A stretch of DNA of 64,000 bases from Channallabes apus. Taxonomy: Eukaryota; Chordata; Actinopteri; Siluriformes; Clariidae. How positions within the stretch are numbered: position 1 is the stretch's first letter; every line of letters begins with the position of its first letter. Below the pieces are notes generated by a model. That model worked only from the letters and a program-made list of their open reading frames with translations. It did not search any database and was not told the DNA's origin. Of the stretch, positions 34,050-51,000 are shown piece by piece. The DNA lies in the NCBI GenBank assembly GCA_030522415.1, contig CM060127.1, forward strand, positions 19,144,814 to 19,208,813, given 5' to 3'. The position numbers and the translations under genes are program-made.

Positions 34050-36210
34050 ATAAGCAGAACAGTTAATGCTTAGCTACTAAGAAATCATGATGACCAGTGG
34101 CATTTGGGATCACAAAATAATTGTTCTTGTCTTAGTTTCTCACTTTTTTTTTTTTTTTTTTGGGTCAGCCAAATGGAAGAGTCAAAAAGCCTCATATATT
34201 TAGTAATAACATATGCAACAAAATGGATGGCTGTGGAGATGGAATCCTGTCTGGGTTTCTTTATCAAAAATCGTTTACATAAGTGTTTAATTAATTTAAT
34301 TATTTACTGATTACCTGCTGATGGTCTTGTAAATGAGTTGTCTGTTGCACCATTATGCACTTGTGTATATTAAAATCAAATGTGATTTTAATGAGTTATT
34401 TTAGATAATAGAGTTAAGTGTATTACAGCCCTGTGTGTAGTTCGACACAGTGAAATTTAGATATTTGTGCTTACCCCTTATTCTTGACAATGGGTTTCTA
34501 GAACTGTGGAGTGCAGCTAAACTCACTGCTATGTTTCCATTTCAACACTTGTGGCACTATTTCCCAGTATTGGTCTGTATTTCAAGTTGCATCTTGGTTG
34601 TGTGCCATGATCAAATTTGTGACCTCAAAAGACTCTCCATAAGAACGTTAGGCACCTGCACTCTTTCCTTACGTAATTATGACAGATGTATGCTCAACAT
34701 TAAAGGAACCTCTGAGATAAGGGATGGTGATCCCAAGCAAGATTATTCAAACTTATTCTCAGTACCAGTCAAACTTTCAACATTCATACATTTTATTATG
34801 AATATCCAAGATTTGATCATGTATTTTAATTACAAAATACATTTTTTAATGAATGCTGTAAAACTACACCTGATGTGTTTTATTTAGGATTTTGTAAAAC
34901 CAGAATCAAGTTTATTTTGGAATTTATCACAGTAAAACTTGATCATATCTTAAAATGCTACTCATGTTCCCAAAACTGAAATGCCTGTATTTCCACAGTG
35001 GCAAATGAAATCATCTTGTTAGAAATGTAAATTATTTTTGTCTAAAGAAATAATTATGGACCATGGCCTGTTTTTTGACTATAATATTGTGTTAAAGTAA
35101 TGAAACTACTAACCTTAATACATTTCCTTGTCTGAAAGGTTTTGTTTCTCTCTCTTTTTTTTTTTTTCATATTACTAGTTATAGTTTAAATGTGATTAAA
35201 TGCACCCTTATAACAGTTTTAGCTAAAGAATCAGACAGTATCATCACCAGCATGTCCTTTTTAAGATGTTTTGGTCAGTTACAGGTGATAGATTTTTATT
35301 AAGTTATAAATGCAGCTGTTCTTATTGGCAAGTACTGTTTTTCTGGTTGTTTTGATTATAAGCCATATAGAACCTGCAGCTCAGCATATCACAATGGCAG
35401 CTTATGGGGCAGTCCGTCACATCATTTTGATGTATAATAAATAATATTTATAATATATTACTGTCATAATCATGTAAATAAATAAACTATCTTACATGGT
35501 CACCTATTTCAGCAATTCTAATATATTAAACTACAGCTTCATCTACTATTTCATATTGGAAATTTTCTAGAACATACAATGTGATTTCTATTATGGCGAC
35601 CTCAAGCAAAACCAAATCCTTAAATCATGTTTTATAAATTAATCTTGCCTCAGACTTCACCATAGTAGTAGTTCACCATATCGTACATTGCTAGGGGTTG
35701 GTTCCATAATCAGCGTTCAAGCATGTTCAAGAAATCAGTAAAACACAATGGTGTGCTGCTTTAATAAAATAATAATTTATTCACAGGATGCCACCATGAA
35801 TTATCATTCTTTTATAGTAACGGCAATTCCTGGAGTGTCTCATTATGCTTACAACACTATTGGAACAATTATTTAATTTTATGAATAAATAACATTTGTG
35901 ATCATTTATCATACCATAATAGGCATATTGTTAAATTTTTTATAAACAGTATCCAGTGTCTTAGACTTCTTTGACTTTCCTCCTTCATAAAAAAAAAATA
36001 TTTTACGGTTAATTAGGAATTTTTGTATAAATGGTTACTTACATAGAATATTATTTTGTATCATCTGAGGTGTATACTCAAAATGTTTTGTTTATAGACA
36101 CATTCCTATGTGCTTTTTTTATACCATTCTTTTGTCCTTTTTTTTTACTCCTAATTTCTTCTCCTAGAATGTTCATGGGGATCTGCTCATTTAGCTACAA
36201 TAGCAGTGGA
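34050..36210. other. AZIN1 3' flank and intergenic sequence
   Basis: AT-rich sequence with no recognised gene. Part may be a long AZIN1 3'UTR. The open frame at 34450-34887 has no family resemblance and no splice context. Confidence 0.5.
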
Positions 36211-36215
36211 GAGGT

Positions 36216-36468
36216 CAGGCACTGAAGCTGTGTGAGAGTTCTGTGTTCTGGTTTATAACAGATGTTCAGCTTTGAGGGTAAGGGGTCTGTGCAGGCCACT
36301 CTTCCACACCAGCCATGGTAAACCTTGACTTTGTTGAATTGGCTCAATTTGTGCACAGGAACTGGTCTGAATCCATTGGTTTGAATGAACATAGACTGTA
36401 ATGCTTCAGCAAACACATTCCAACTTTTAGGTGCCTGTGTCCATATAAATTTGATCACATAGTGTATC
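36216..36468 (+). mobile_element. Tc1-like miniature element fragment
   Basis: The text GTGCAGGCCACTCTTCCACACC and the end TGTCCATATAAATTTGATCACATAGTG resemble the interior and terminus of a widespread fish Tc1-type miniature element. Related ends occur at 32840-32866 and 52535-52556. Confidence 0.5.
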
Positions 36469-36750
36469 ACGGGTGGCTTAGGGGTTAGCACTGGTTCGAT
36501 TCCCGCCTCGGGTTTGTGTTCCTGGAGTTTGCATGTTCTACCCCCTGCTTGGTGGGTTTCCTCCGGTTTCTTCCCACAGTTTAAAGACATGCATATTAGA
36601 CTAATTGGCGTTCCCAAATTGGCCGTAGTGTGAATGAGTGTGTGAATGTTGACCAGAGGTCCTACCATGGTTGTAAAAATGGGAATAAATACAGGGTCCC
36701 TATTGGCCTCCTCGGTCCCTAGTTGGACTACAGAAGTTCCTGGATGGATG
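36469..36750 (+). mobile_element. Family-1 SINE
   Basis: It opens GGGTGGCTTAGGGGTTAGCAC (A box), has GGTTCGATTCCCGCCTCGG (B box), then TTTGCATGTTCTACCCCC, TTCCCACAGTTTAAAGACATG and AATTGGCGTTCCCAAATTGG. It is the same family as 27505-27888 but in plus orientation, with a different 3' end (TACAGGGTCCCTATTGGCC), shared with 44588-44850. Confidence 0.7.
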
Positions 36751-36938
36751 GAGTTTAACACAACAAGCTATAGACAGAAAGAAAATGTTAGGATTAAATA
36801 TTATATTTGAATAACGTAGTGAAAATGTGTCGAGTTTTCAATTATTTGTTGGACTGACGTGTAAATAGATCAGTTAATAGAATACTGAAGCCATATCGAA
36901 GGGTAAGAATTGACCTACATACGCACGTGGTACCATCG

Positions 36939-36970
36939 TAATGTGCGCATGCGCCGCGCATGCGTAATCA
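36939..36970 (+). promoter_or_regulatory. rrm2b: Paired NRF1-type sites in the RRM2B promoter
   Basis: TGCGCATGCGC (36944-36954) is a perfect NRF1 palindrome, and GCGCATGCGT (36956-36965) follows one base later. They lie about 120-140 bases upstream of the RRM2B start codon in an otherwise AT-rich region. NRF1 control is inferred. Confidence 0.6.
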
Positions 36971-37085
36971 GTGCCTGCTGGGGCAGAGGGAGGAAGGAGT
37001 TAGCTAGACCGTGTTAGTGTCGATGTTATTCTGACAAACCGGCGTTAAACACCACTGATCCGGTGCTGAAAGCGATGTGTTCATA

Positions 37086-42415
<5,330 letters not shown>

Positions 42416-42473
42416 AGCTTTATACTGGTACAAATAGTAAATTGTTTTTACTAGAAAGAGTCTACATTACTGA

Positions 42474-42479
42474 AATAAA
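42474..42479 (+). promoter_or_regulatory. rrm2b: Poly(A) signal of RRM2B
   Basis: AATAAA occurs 58 bases after the RRM2B stop codon. Another AATAAA near 43676 could serve a longer 3'UTR. Confidence 0.5.
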
Positions 42480-42499
42480 AGTATTTTTACAGAGCCTGT

Positions 42500-44580
42500 G
42501 ACACTTTTACAAGCAAATTTAATGCAACTGTGTCCATGTTCTTTTATTTATTTGTTTTTGTTGTGTTCCTGGACTCTAGACTGTTTTTATTTAATTGCTT
42601 CTAAACTGCTGAAAAATGTATTAATGATTGAAGATGAATGCCAAAGGTGCAGATGTAATATTTGTGAGTATTGACTGTAACAGTAATTATATTTCTATTC
42701 CATTATTTTGTTTATGAATAGTGATAGTTTTTCTCATGGTATGAGAACCAGTTTAGTATGTTGTTAAAGTATGACTAATCTGGTCCTTGCTTATCGTTGT
42801 TACATGAAAATAATGTAAAATCATTATTAAAATTATGTAAGGTCATTATCAAAATAATTTAAGGTCATGTTTTATGCTAAAGGTATTTTCTTATTGGTCT
42901 TAATGTTAATTGATTTACAGAAGAACGATGGCTTATTCTGAAAAGTGTACTTCATTTATGCCTCTGTTCCAGTGTACTCAGTAAAAAACAAACATTAAAT
43001 AGAGATTTGTAAAAAAATAAATTTTAAAAATGGGTAATATGTTTCTTATTGGTTTATGGCACTGCATCTGTAGCTTGTATTTATCTTCCAATATTAGAAT
43101 TACTTTGTGTTTTAACGATAAGCTCAATCCTTGCGCTTAGATCCTGTAAAAATAAAAGTTAGGACTGACAAGATAAAACTGGCTTCACTACCTAAACAAT
43201 CTGTTTTTAGAGCCAGTGCATGGTGCTTGGATAAGCGCAGCAGGTGCAGCAGCTTTGTTAGTCTTTTAGACACTGTAAATTTCCTGGTTACTTCTTCATT
43301 GTAGTTTTACCTCTCAGGTGTTTATGACGATAATGCTTCACCACGCAAGTTATATTTGTTTAGTGGTCCCTTTTTATTAATGCCCCAAGCAAAGTGGCAG
43401 TGACCGTGTCCTACACAATGTTTTGTTACTTTACTACCCTGTTGTGAAATTATGTCCATTTAAGTGGAAACAACCTACAAAAGAACAATTATGTTGGGAA
43501 TAATACACAACCGGAACATCGTTATAAGCATGAAGATAGCATGATGTGGTCCAATGCAAATGGAGTTAATGTTGAGTTATTAAAACAGAGGCTGGATCAG
43601 CAGTTTGTAATAACTGCTATACCTGTATTGACATTGAAGTGACCGCATGTGTTAACTTGTTTTATGTTCCATAGCAATAAATGTAACTATAAAAGTGTGA
43701 GGTGTCATGAATTAGAGATGTTAATCATTGGCAAATAACTGAGGTACAAAAGGAATCACACACTTTGGCCTGTGATTTTAAAGATAAATTAATCACTTTT
43801 AAATATCTCTGCTTTGTGTGAGGTTGTATTAAATTATTTTTCTACACTAAAAGCCCAAACAAAAAAACTCATTTCAGAAGGGCCAACATATTGACTTGCA
43901 TCAAGCAAGGGGATTTTAAATTACTGGGAGTACATCATTAAAACCTGAAAGGATTTATCACTGGACTGTCAGCTTTGCCAGAAGAAATTTTGTCAAAAAA
44001 AAAAAAAAGAATTAGATCTTGATCACTTGAGATCGCTTGAATGACTTAAGTTGCATCATATAATCACAGTTATGTTTAATACAATATATACAAAATATGA
44101 TTTTCTCTAAAAAGCTTGGCAGGAAAAAGGCTTAAGTTTGCTTGGGAGCATAAAGATTGGGATTTGGAGCAATGGAAAAAGGTCATGTTGAGTCCAGATT
44201 GATCCTATTGCATAGTGATGATCAATAAAATACAGTCAGCTGACAACTTGAATGTATTGAATGACCAGGTGTTTTTTTCCTTTCTTGATGACACAGGCAT
44301 TTTTTTTAGGAATTATATTGTGAAAGACCAGGTCTGGAAGCATGAGGAAACATTCTCACACAAACTGGCCATCACTTCGTGTGTTGTAAACTAAAATTGG
44401 TTGAACTGAATCACAGAATGTGCAATTTTTTTTTCTGTGCATGCCCTGTTGTGTGTTCCCCCTTACACAGTCAACAACTTCTGATAGAAGTAAGTCATAG
44501 TGCAATACAACAACAAAGGCACAGTATTCAATAAAGTAATCTTTTGGATAGATTGTTGGATGTTAAATATTAAGATAAAC
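42500..44580. other. RRM2B 3' flank and intergenic sequence
   Basis: No gene was recognised. The stretch is AT-rich and unstructured apart from short homopolymers. Confidence 0.5.
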
Positions 44581-44587
44581 TATTAAG

Positions 44588-44850
44588 AGCTGGTGGCACA
44601 GGGGCCATGGAATTTGCATGTTCTCTCTGTGCTTGGTGGGTTTTCTCCCCAGGCACTCCGGTTTCCTCCCACAGTCCAAAGACATGCAGTTTAGTAATTT
44701 GCTCATTGGCTTTCTCAATGTAGCGTGTGAATGAGCATGTGTATGTTGATCAGAGATCTTACCATACCTGTAAAAATGGGAATAAATAAAATAGTCACCA
44801 CTGGTCTCTTCTGTCCCTGGTTGGACTTCAGAGGTTCCAAGATTGATGGA
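44588..44850 (+). mobile_element. Family-1 SINE, 5'-truncated
   Basis: It contains TTTGCATGTTCTCTCTGTGC, GTTTCCTCCCACAGTCCAAAG and ACATGCAGTTTAG, and ends like 36469-36750. The tRNA head is only partly present (GAGCTGGTGGCACAGGGG). Confidence 0.6.
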
Positions 44851-45252
44851 TAGATTAAGAGATTAGTTACCATAATGTGACCCCCCCCCCCCTCCTTTCT
44901 GCTTATTTTTTATTCTGAAAAGCTTACTATTACAGCAATTTCCCTAAATATTAATAATTGTTGGATTTTTTTTAAGGAAAGGTTTTGGGTTCTTTAAGTA
45001 TGTAAATGTTAAAACCTTTGCAAAAATGTACTATGTAATTTTTTAAAATAGGATTACATTGAAAAATATTAGAAATCAACGATTGAACAGTGATTGTTTT
45101 ACAAATGAATGTCTGAATTACTTCAGCGTTTTGTTCCCCGCCTGCGGTTCAGCTTCCGTCCTCTGTGATGCTGTGTGTGTGAGAGAATCTAAAACAGAGC
45201 AATCAGAGCATGCGAGTGAGCGATTGAGAGAGAAGTGTGTGTACGTGGAAAG

Positions 45253-47979
45253 ATGGCATCGAGCTGGGGAGGTGTTTTGTCGGAGCAGGCCGAACTAATA
45301 TCGATTCGTCTCCGTCAGCTCGTGTCTTCTGGACTGCACTTTCTCCATGATGAGCTGGGGATAGATTTAGGTTTGAAGCCGGACCTTTACCCGGCTTGGG
45401 TGTTTCTCTGCACGGCGCTGATCGGCCTGTTCCTCTTGCTGGTGCTGGTGCTGGTCGCGGCCTGCGGCGGAGCGCGGCGCAAGAAGCAGGGAGCAGCGCG
45501 GAGTAAAAGCACTGCTGCCGTGAGCGCTACTGAGAGCGCAAAGGCCGCGCCGGTGAAAGCACCGAAACCCGACGAGCCAAAGAAGAAAAGCAAAAAGAAA
45601 TCTTCAGAAAAGGTGTGTTCCGTAAAAATCATGACCGGTACTGGCTGAGTATCATCGCTTCTTGAGCTAGGCTAGTTACTGTAGCTAGCATGCTAACATG
45701 AAGCGCATTCGAAAGTACCGCTGTTTTTGACAGCTGTCGTGCTAACTAGCTTACCCAGCGGATCTAGATTGTCTGATTTCCACAGATACTTTGCTATAAT
45801 AACGTACTTTCATATATTGGTATGTATGTTTAAATGTATAAGCTAGGATTTTTTTAAATCAGTGATCTAAAATGCTTCACTGGCTAGTTTGCTGAACGTG
45901 GTTAGCATAGCCGGTTATCTTAGGTTAGCCACATAGCTTATCTAGTTCAATGCAGTTGGACGTGATTTGGCAATAAAAAAAAAGTATCGCCATACGTTTT
46001 TCCCCCACAAGTATGGCGATATACCGAGTTATTACCAGGTGGGCAAAATTATTATTATTTTATTTATTTAATGTACAACAAAAAAATTCGTAGACCAGTG
46101 TGTGTCACAAAACCACTTTAATTGCTCATTACTCAAATGCAAATTAAGTCTTTATAGGTGTAAACTAACAAACTCCAGCTTTTAAGCTCAAAATTTTCAT
46201 TATGTTGTTTAACATTTGACATTTCTCTCCAACAGAAGAACCAGTCCAATGGTGGGACAGCTCCTGAGCCTCGAGAGCAAGTCAAAGTCGTTAAGGAATC
46301 CCCGAAACAATCTGCACCATCAAAAGCACCAGCAGCAGGACCACCTCCACCTAAACCCCAGCCCCAACCCCAACCCCAAGCTCTTGTTGACAGTAAAGCT
46401 GAAAAAGTAAACGCAAAAATTGTTTCATATTTACTATTTAGGTCGTTTCTCAGGCAGCATGGTGGCGTAGTGGTAACCACCATGCTGCACTGTCGTCTTG
46501 CACATCCACTGCCTCTGGCATGTGTGTGTCGAGTTATCTGAGAATTTGCACATCAGCCTCCGCTTCAAACTCAAAAAAAGCCATAGCTAACTACTGGGGA
46601 CATGGGGATCAACTCTGGAATCACTTTTAATTCTTGTGTCTGACAGTTTTGCGGGTTACACAACAATTGTTCAAAGTGGACTCAACTAAGTGAGGGAGAG
46701 AAAGCAAGGTCGAGAACCTTAAATGAAAACCAGAAAAAGGGTACATCACTATTCCTGATAAATATCAGTTAAATCACTACTTCTAAAACACAACAGTTAA
46801 ATTAAATTTAAATAAACACAACAACAGAATCGTTTAACTAAGCTTCTAACACAACTAACTAACACATACTATTCTATTAATCCTTTAAAGACATGTAATA
46901 CACAACGTCATAAATTTTTTGTGAATACATTTAAACACTTAAACAACAATCACAGCATAACATAAGTTACTCTTTCTCTTGTAATTAGCACTATAGTGAA
47001 TAAAGTAAATATCAAGTAACTCAAGATTCAAGTGATCAGTAAGATTCAACTTTATGTAAGTAAAGAGCGGTATTATCATACCATCAGTGTCCCTGAGATG
47101 ACCAGCAGCCGATGCGCTTCCCTGTCTCACATATGCTTGCACATGGTGCTTGTATGTTGAGTCTGTACCTTTGCTCCATTAGTGACTGTGAGGCAATGCA
47201 TACTGTGATGTTATTCTCTGATCGTGTCATAGTTGTTCCTTGTCGAGTGGCTTCAGCTCCACCATTTCACTTGTGGCGCTTTTCCACTGCATAGTACGGC
47301 ACGACACGGTTCAGTTCAACTCACTTTTGGGGGGTTTTCCACTGGGAACAGTACATGGTACCTGGTCCTTTTTTTAGTACCACCTCAGCCGAGGTTCCAC
47401 GCGCGCCGAACTGTTACCAGAACGTGACGTGTAAACTCTGCTGGTCACTGATTGGCCGGAGAAAATCGTCATTACTGCATCATGGAGCTTGCGACACGAG
47501 ACACAACAGAACCGCTATATTTAGAACAGCCAGAGAAGGATCGGACGCACCTTTTTGTATTAACCAAAATTTTTCTTTGGCTGCCATCAGCCTCTTTTGA
47601 AACAAACTCCTTCGTCTCGCTGTTAAAAACATCCACATGCCGAGAATGAAGAACACCATGCCGTCGATATGCTCCATTGTTGTGTGTTTGTTTGTGGCGC
47701 GTTTACGATGATGTCACGACAGTAGAGGCGCCGCGACTAAAATGACACGTGAATAATCCCGCCCAATCTAAAGCGTTACTAAACTGCAGTGGAAGCGCAA
47801 ACTGCGCCAAACCGAAGTGAGTTGAACTGAACCGTGTCGTGCCGTACTATGCAGTGGAAAAGAGGCATAATATTTAACTTTACAGTGTGCGTGGAGTTTG
47901 CATCTTCTGCCTGTGCTTGGTGGGTTTCCTCCTACAGTCCAAAGACGTATAGAGCTAATTGGCATTTCCAAATTGCTCG

Positions 47980-48014
<35 letters not shown>

Positions 48015-51000
48015 ATGGATTGGCACTCTATCCAGGGTGTACCCACCTTGTGCCCCAAGTCTCCTGGGATAGGCTCCAGGACCCACAGGTTCTCCAGGAT
48101 AAAACGGTATAGACAGTGAGCGAGTGAATTGGTGGCTCAGTTGTAAGTAGGCCAAAACTCCGGTCACTGAATGCAGTGCCCAAGCGCAGATAAAATGGGT
48201 GAGTTCTGTCAGGAAGTTCATGTAGTGTAAGAATCTGTGATAAATGATGTCCAAATTGTATTGTCTGCTGTGGCAAAAGGCCAACATTATTTAACTTTTA
48301 GTGATTTCCTGCTACAACAACAGGAAAAAACACAGCCGTCGATGTTTCCCCTGAACATGCCTTAAAAAGTCAAAATGTCCCGAAGATATTTGCACTCGCA
48401 CACCAATCATGGGCATCTGTGAGCTCATGCAAGCGGAATGAGCGGGTAGTGCTTTCCTCAGAGTGTGTTGCGCCGTTCCTACCGTTTTGTGAGCTGCAGT
48501 CTGAAAAGATTCGGTCAGCCGGCCTTTCGAAGGAAGAACGTAATAGTCTTTGATGAGTGGGAATTGTCTAGGACTACATTAGGTAGAAAATTGGGGAAAT
48601 GTAGCAATTAGGAAGGGTCTGTAAATTTTTCCTTATTTAGGTTTTTCCATGAAATGACAACTTTTGATTTTTTTTTTATGTTAGTCTTTCGACTGCTCCC
48701 GGTAAGGGGTCACCACAGTGGACCGTCCGGTCCACACACAACCTTGGCACAGGTTTTACCTTAGATGCCCTTCATGACGCGACCCTCCCTTCATGACAGA
48801 AGTGTTAACAGGGACTAACCCATTTGTCAATCTTTCCACAACATTACACACAAACATAAACGGTATAAAGAATGATGTTATTTATTAATAAATTTAAATG
48901 TCAAAGATGAATAAAACTCCTTACCCTAGCCCGGATAAAATGGGAGGGTTGCGTCAGGAAGGGCATCCGGCGTAAAACCTGTGCCAAGTTGTAGTGCGGA
49001 CTGGATAGTTCGCTGTGGCGACCCCTTGTCGGGAGCAGCCGAAAGAACAACAACAGGGTTTGGTGTATTTGGAAAAGAATTGTTATACATAGTAACGGCT
49101 CATCATGTCTTAGACAAAGGATGCTGATAATTGAAAAGAATAAGAAACTAATAACTTAGTGTTGTATGAAGTACAGAAACTATTTAGTAAAAAATTGCGG
49201 AAAGCAGTGTTGGACAGTGTAATAGTTGGAGGTAATAAAACCATTTTTCTTACCACATTTTTACATAGGCCAAGAAAAGTAAGAAGAAACCAAAACCAGA
49301 GGTGAAACCAACCCAAGCTGTTTCCTCTACGGACGGAAAGGAGCCTGATGAAGGTATGAAACTGAGTATTTGAAATAAACACCATTGTTTAAGTGCACAA
49401 GCTCGGTGAGGAGATTAGCAATTAGGCCACTGTTCTGTCTAAAATGATACATCTGTAAAGATTATTTCATGGCATTTCTCCAGGTAATCATTTGCTGATT
49501 CATGAACATGGAGATAAAATAGCATATCAAAGGTTAAATAAGAGCTTGTAAACTTGCACCGGTGCAAAGGTTTAATTTCAGTCAATAGGCTTGTAGTCAT
49601 TTAAATAGCAGGGTAAATTATTTTTTCCAGTAGGTGGGAGGCTTAGCAAGTGATGATCACAAAAAAAAAAAAGATCAACCTTGTGGTCCAAGACAGATAA
49701 TTTGCATGATAAATGTACTAGTGAGAAAGCACCCAAAACTCCTGGTTTCTGGAAAGGAATCATGTTGCAGCTGGTGTGAAGCGACTTAAGCAAATTTACT
49801 GTGTGATGTAAGTGAAAAAGGCATGTAGACTGTTAAATATGTTTGAAGGAGTTTTATTAAGCGTATAGTGTTGAAGCATACTACTTTCAGGTTAGGTACA
49901 GTGCATTCAGAAAAATCTATACAGCTGTATGAGCAAAATCACAACTTACATACATGTGTGTGTGATTAAAGGTTTAGACATTTTCGATGCCCTTTTTTAA
50001 AAATTGATTTTGATTTATGGGAGCAGAGTGTAGTATATGTTTCTTCTAAAGGTGTCACTTAGGTTTTGTAAAAGTTTTGTTTTTATCTTCTTTAGTAACA
50101 GATCATTACACTAACTAAATATGAAGTTTATTAACATAACATGCACCTTCATGGAAAAGTGCTGTTGCAGAAAATGGCATTACATGTGGAAGAATGATTG
50201 TTGTTACATAATCCTTAAAAGGTGCTTGGGAGACTAAAATCAGTAACCGAGAGAAGCGACAGCAGCGCAAGAAGGAGAAGGGCTCCAATGATGAGTCTGG
50301 AAGTCCTGGTGGTGGTAGTCAGCATGTTGGTCTGCAACCAGAGCAGCCTGCAGTTACAGCTCCAGTGAAGAACAAGAAGAATAAAGGTAAAGCTCTTTGA
50401 TGTTTCCTTAATCATTGGGACTTGGCTAGAGCTGTGGATTACATATATTAACTGTTTTGTGATTCTACATGTTAAAATATAGTTTAATGTTTTTGGTAGA
50501 AAGTGAATGTTAAGCATATTCTTTCTGTCTTGGTAGAATCTTTAAATTTAAAGGCTGCGAAAGGTGATGCCAAAGTAACACCAGGTAAATAATGTTTTAT
50601 TATTATTTTTATTATTTAAAGCTTATTGTTTATCTTTTATAAGCACACCTAATGATTTGCTCCATCAGTAGTGTTATCCAACTGGAATAATGTGAATAGT
50701 GGAGGATGGGCTGATGTGTCTGGGAAGCTTCAACCTCAGGTGAGCACTTCAGACCGTGATAAACCCTCTGTTGGCGTTAAGGCATCTGGACACAGGACTG
50801 CGGAGCCAATGGCCTGGACTCAGCAATCTGAGGGTAAGGACTAGTAGATTACTGACCTGTCCTGTAGCAGAGATGGGATATGTGAACTACTTATAAGCAG
50901 GTCTAATAAAACAGTATTCCCTTATGTCTTAAGAACGTTGTTGCCATTGTGCATAGATTTAAGTTATTTATGAAGTATATTAGATAAGTTGCTAATAAAG

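Noticed and set aside
34450..34887. A 145-residue open frame after AZIN1
   Set aside because: It looks like no known protein, has an AT-driven composition, and shows no splice or promoter context. It most likely belongs to 3'UTR or intergenic DNA.
45059..45298. A plus-strand frame overlapping the MTDH start
   Set aside because: The MTDH frame starting at 45253 has the family N-terminus; the upstream frame is a 5'UTR shadow.
47480..47677. A minus-strand frame within the MTDH intron MITE
   Set aside because: It lies wholly inside the fold-back element and matches no transposase; it is probably chance.
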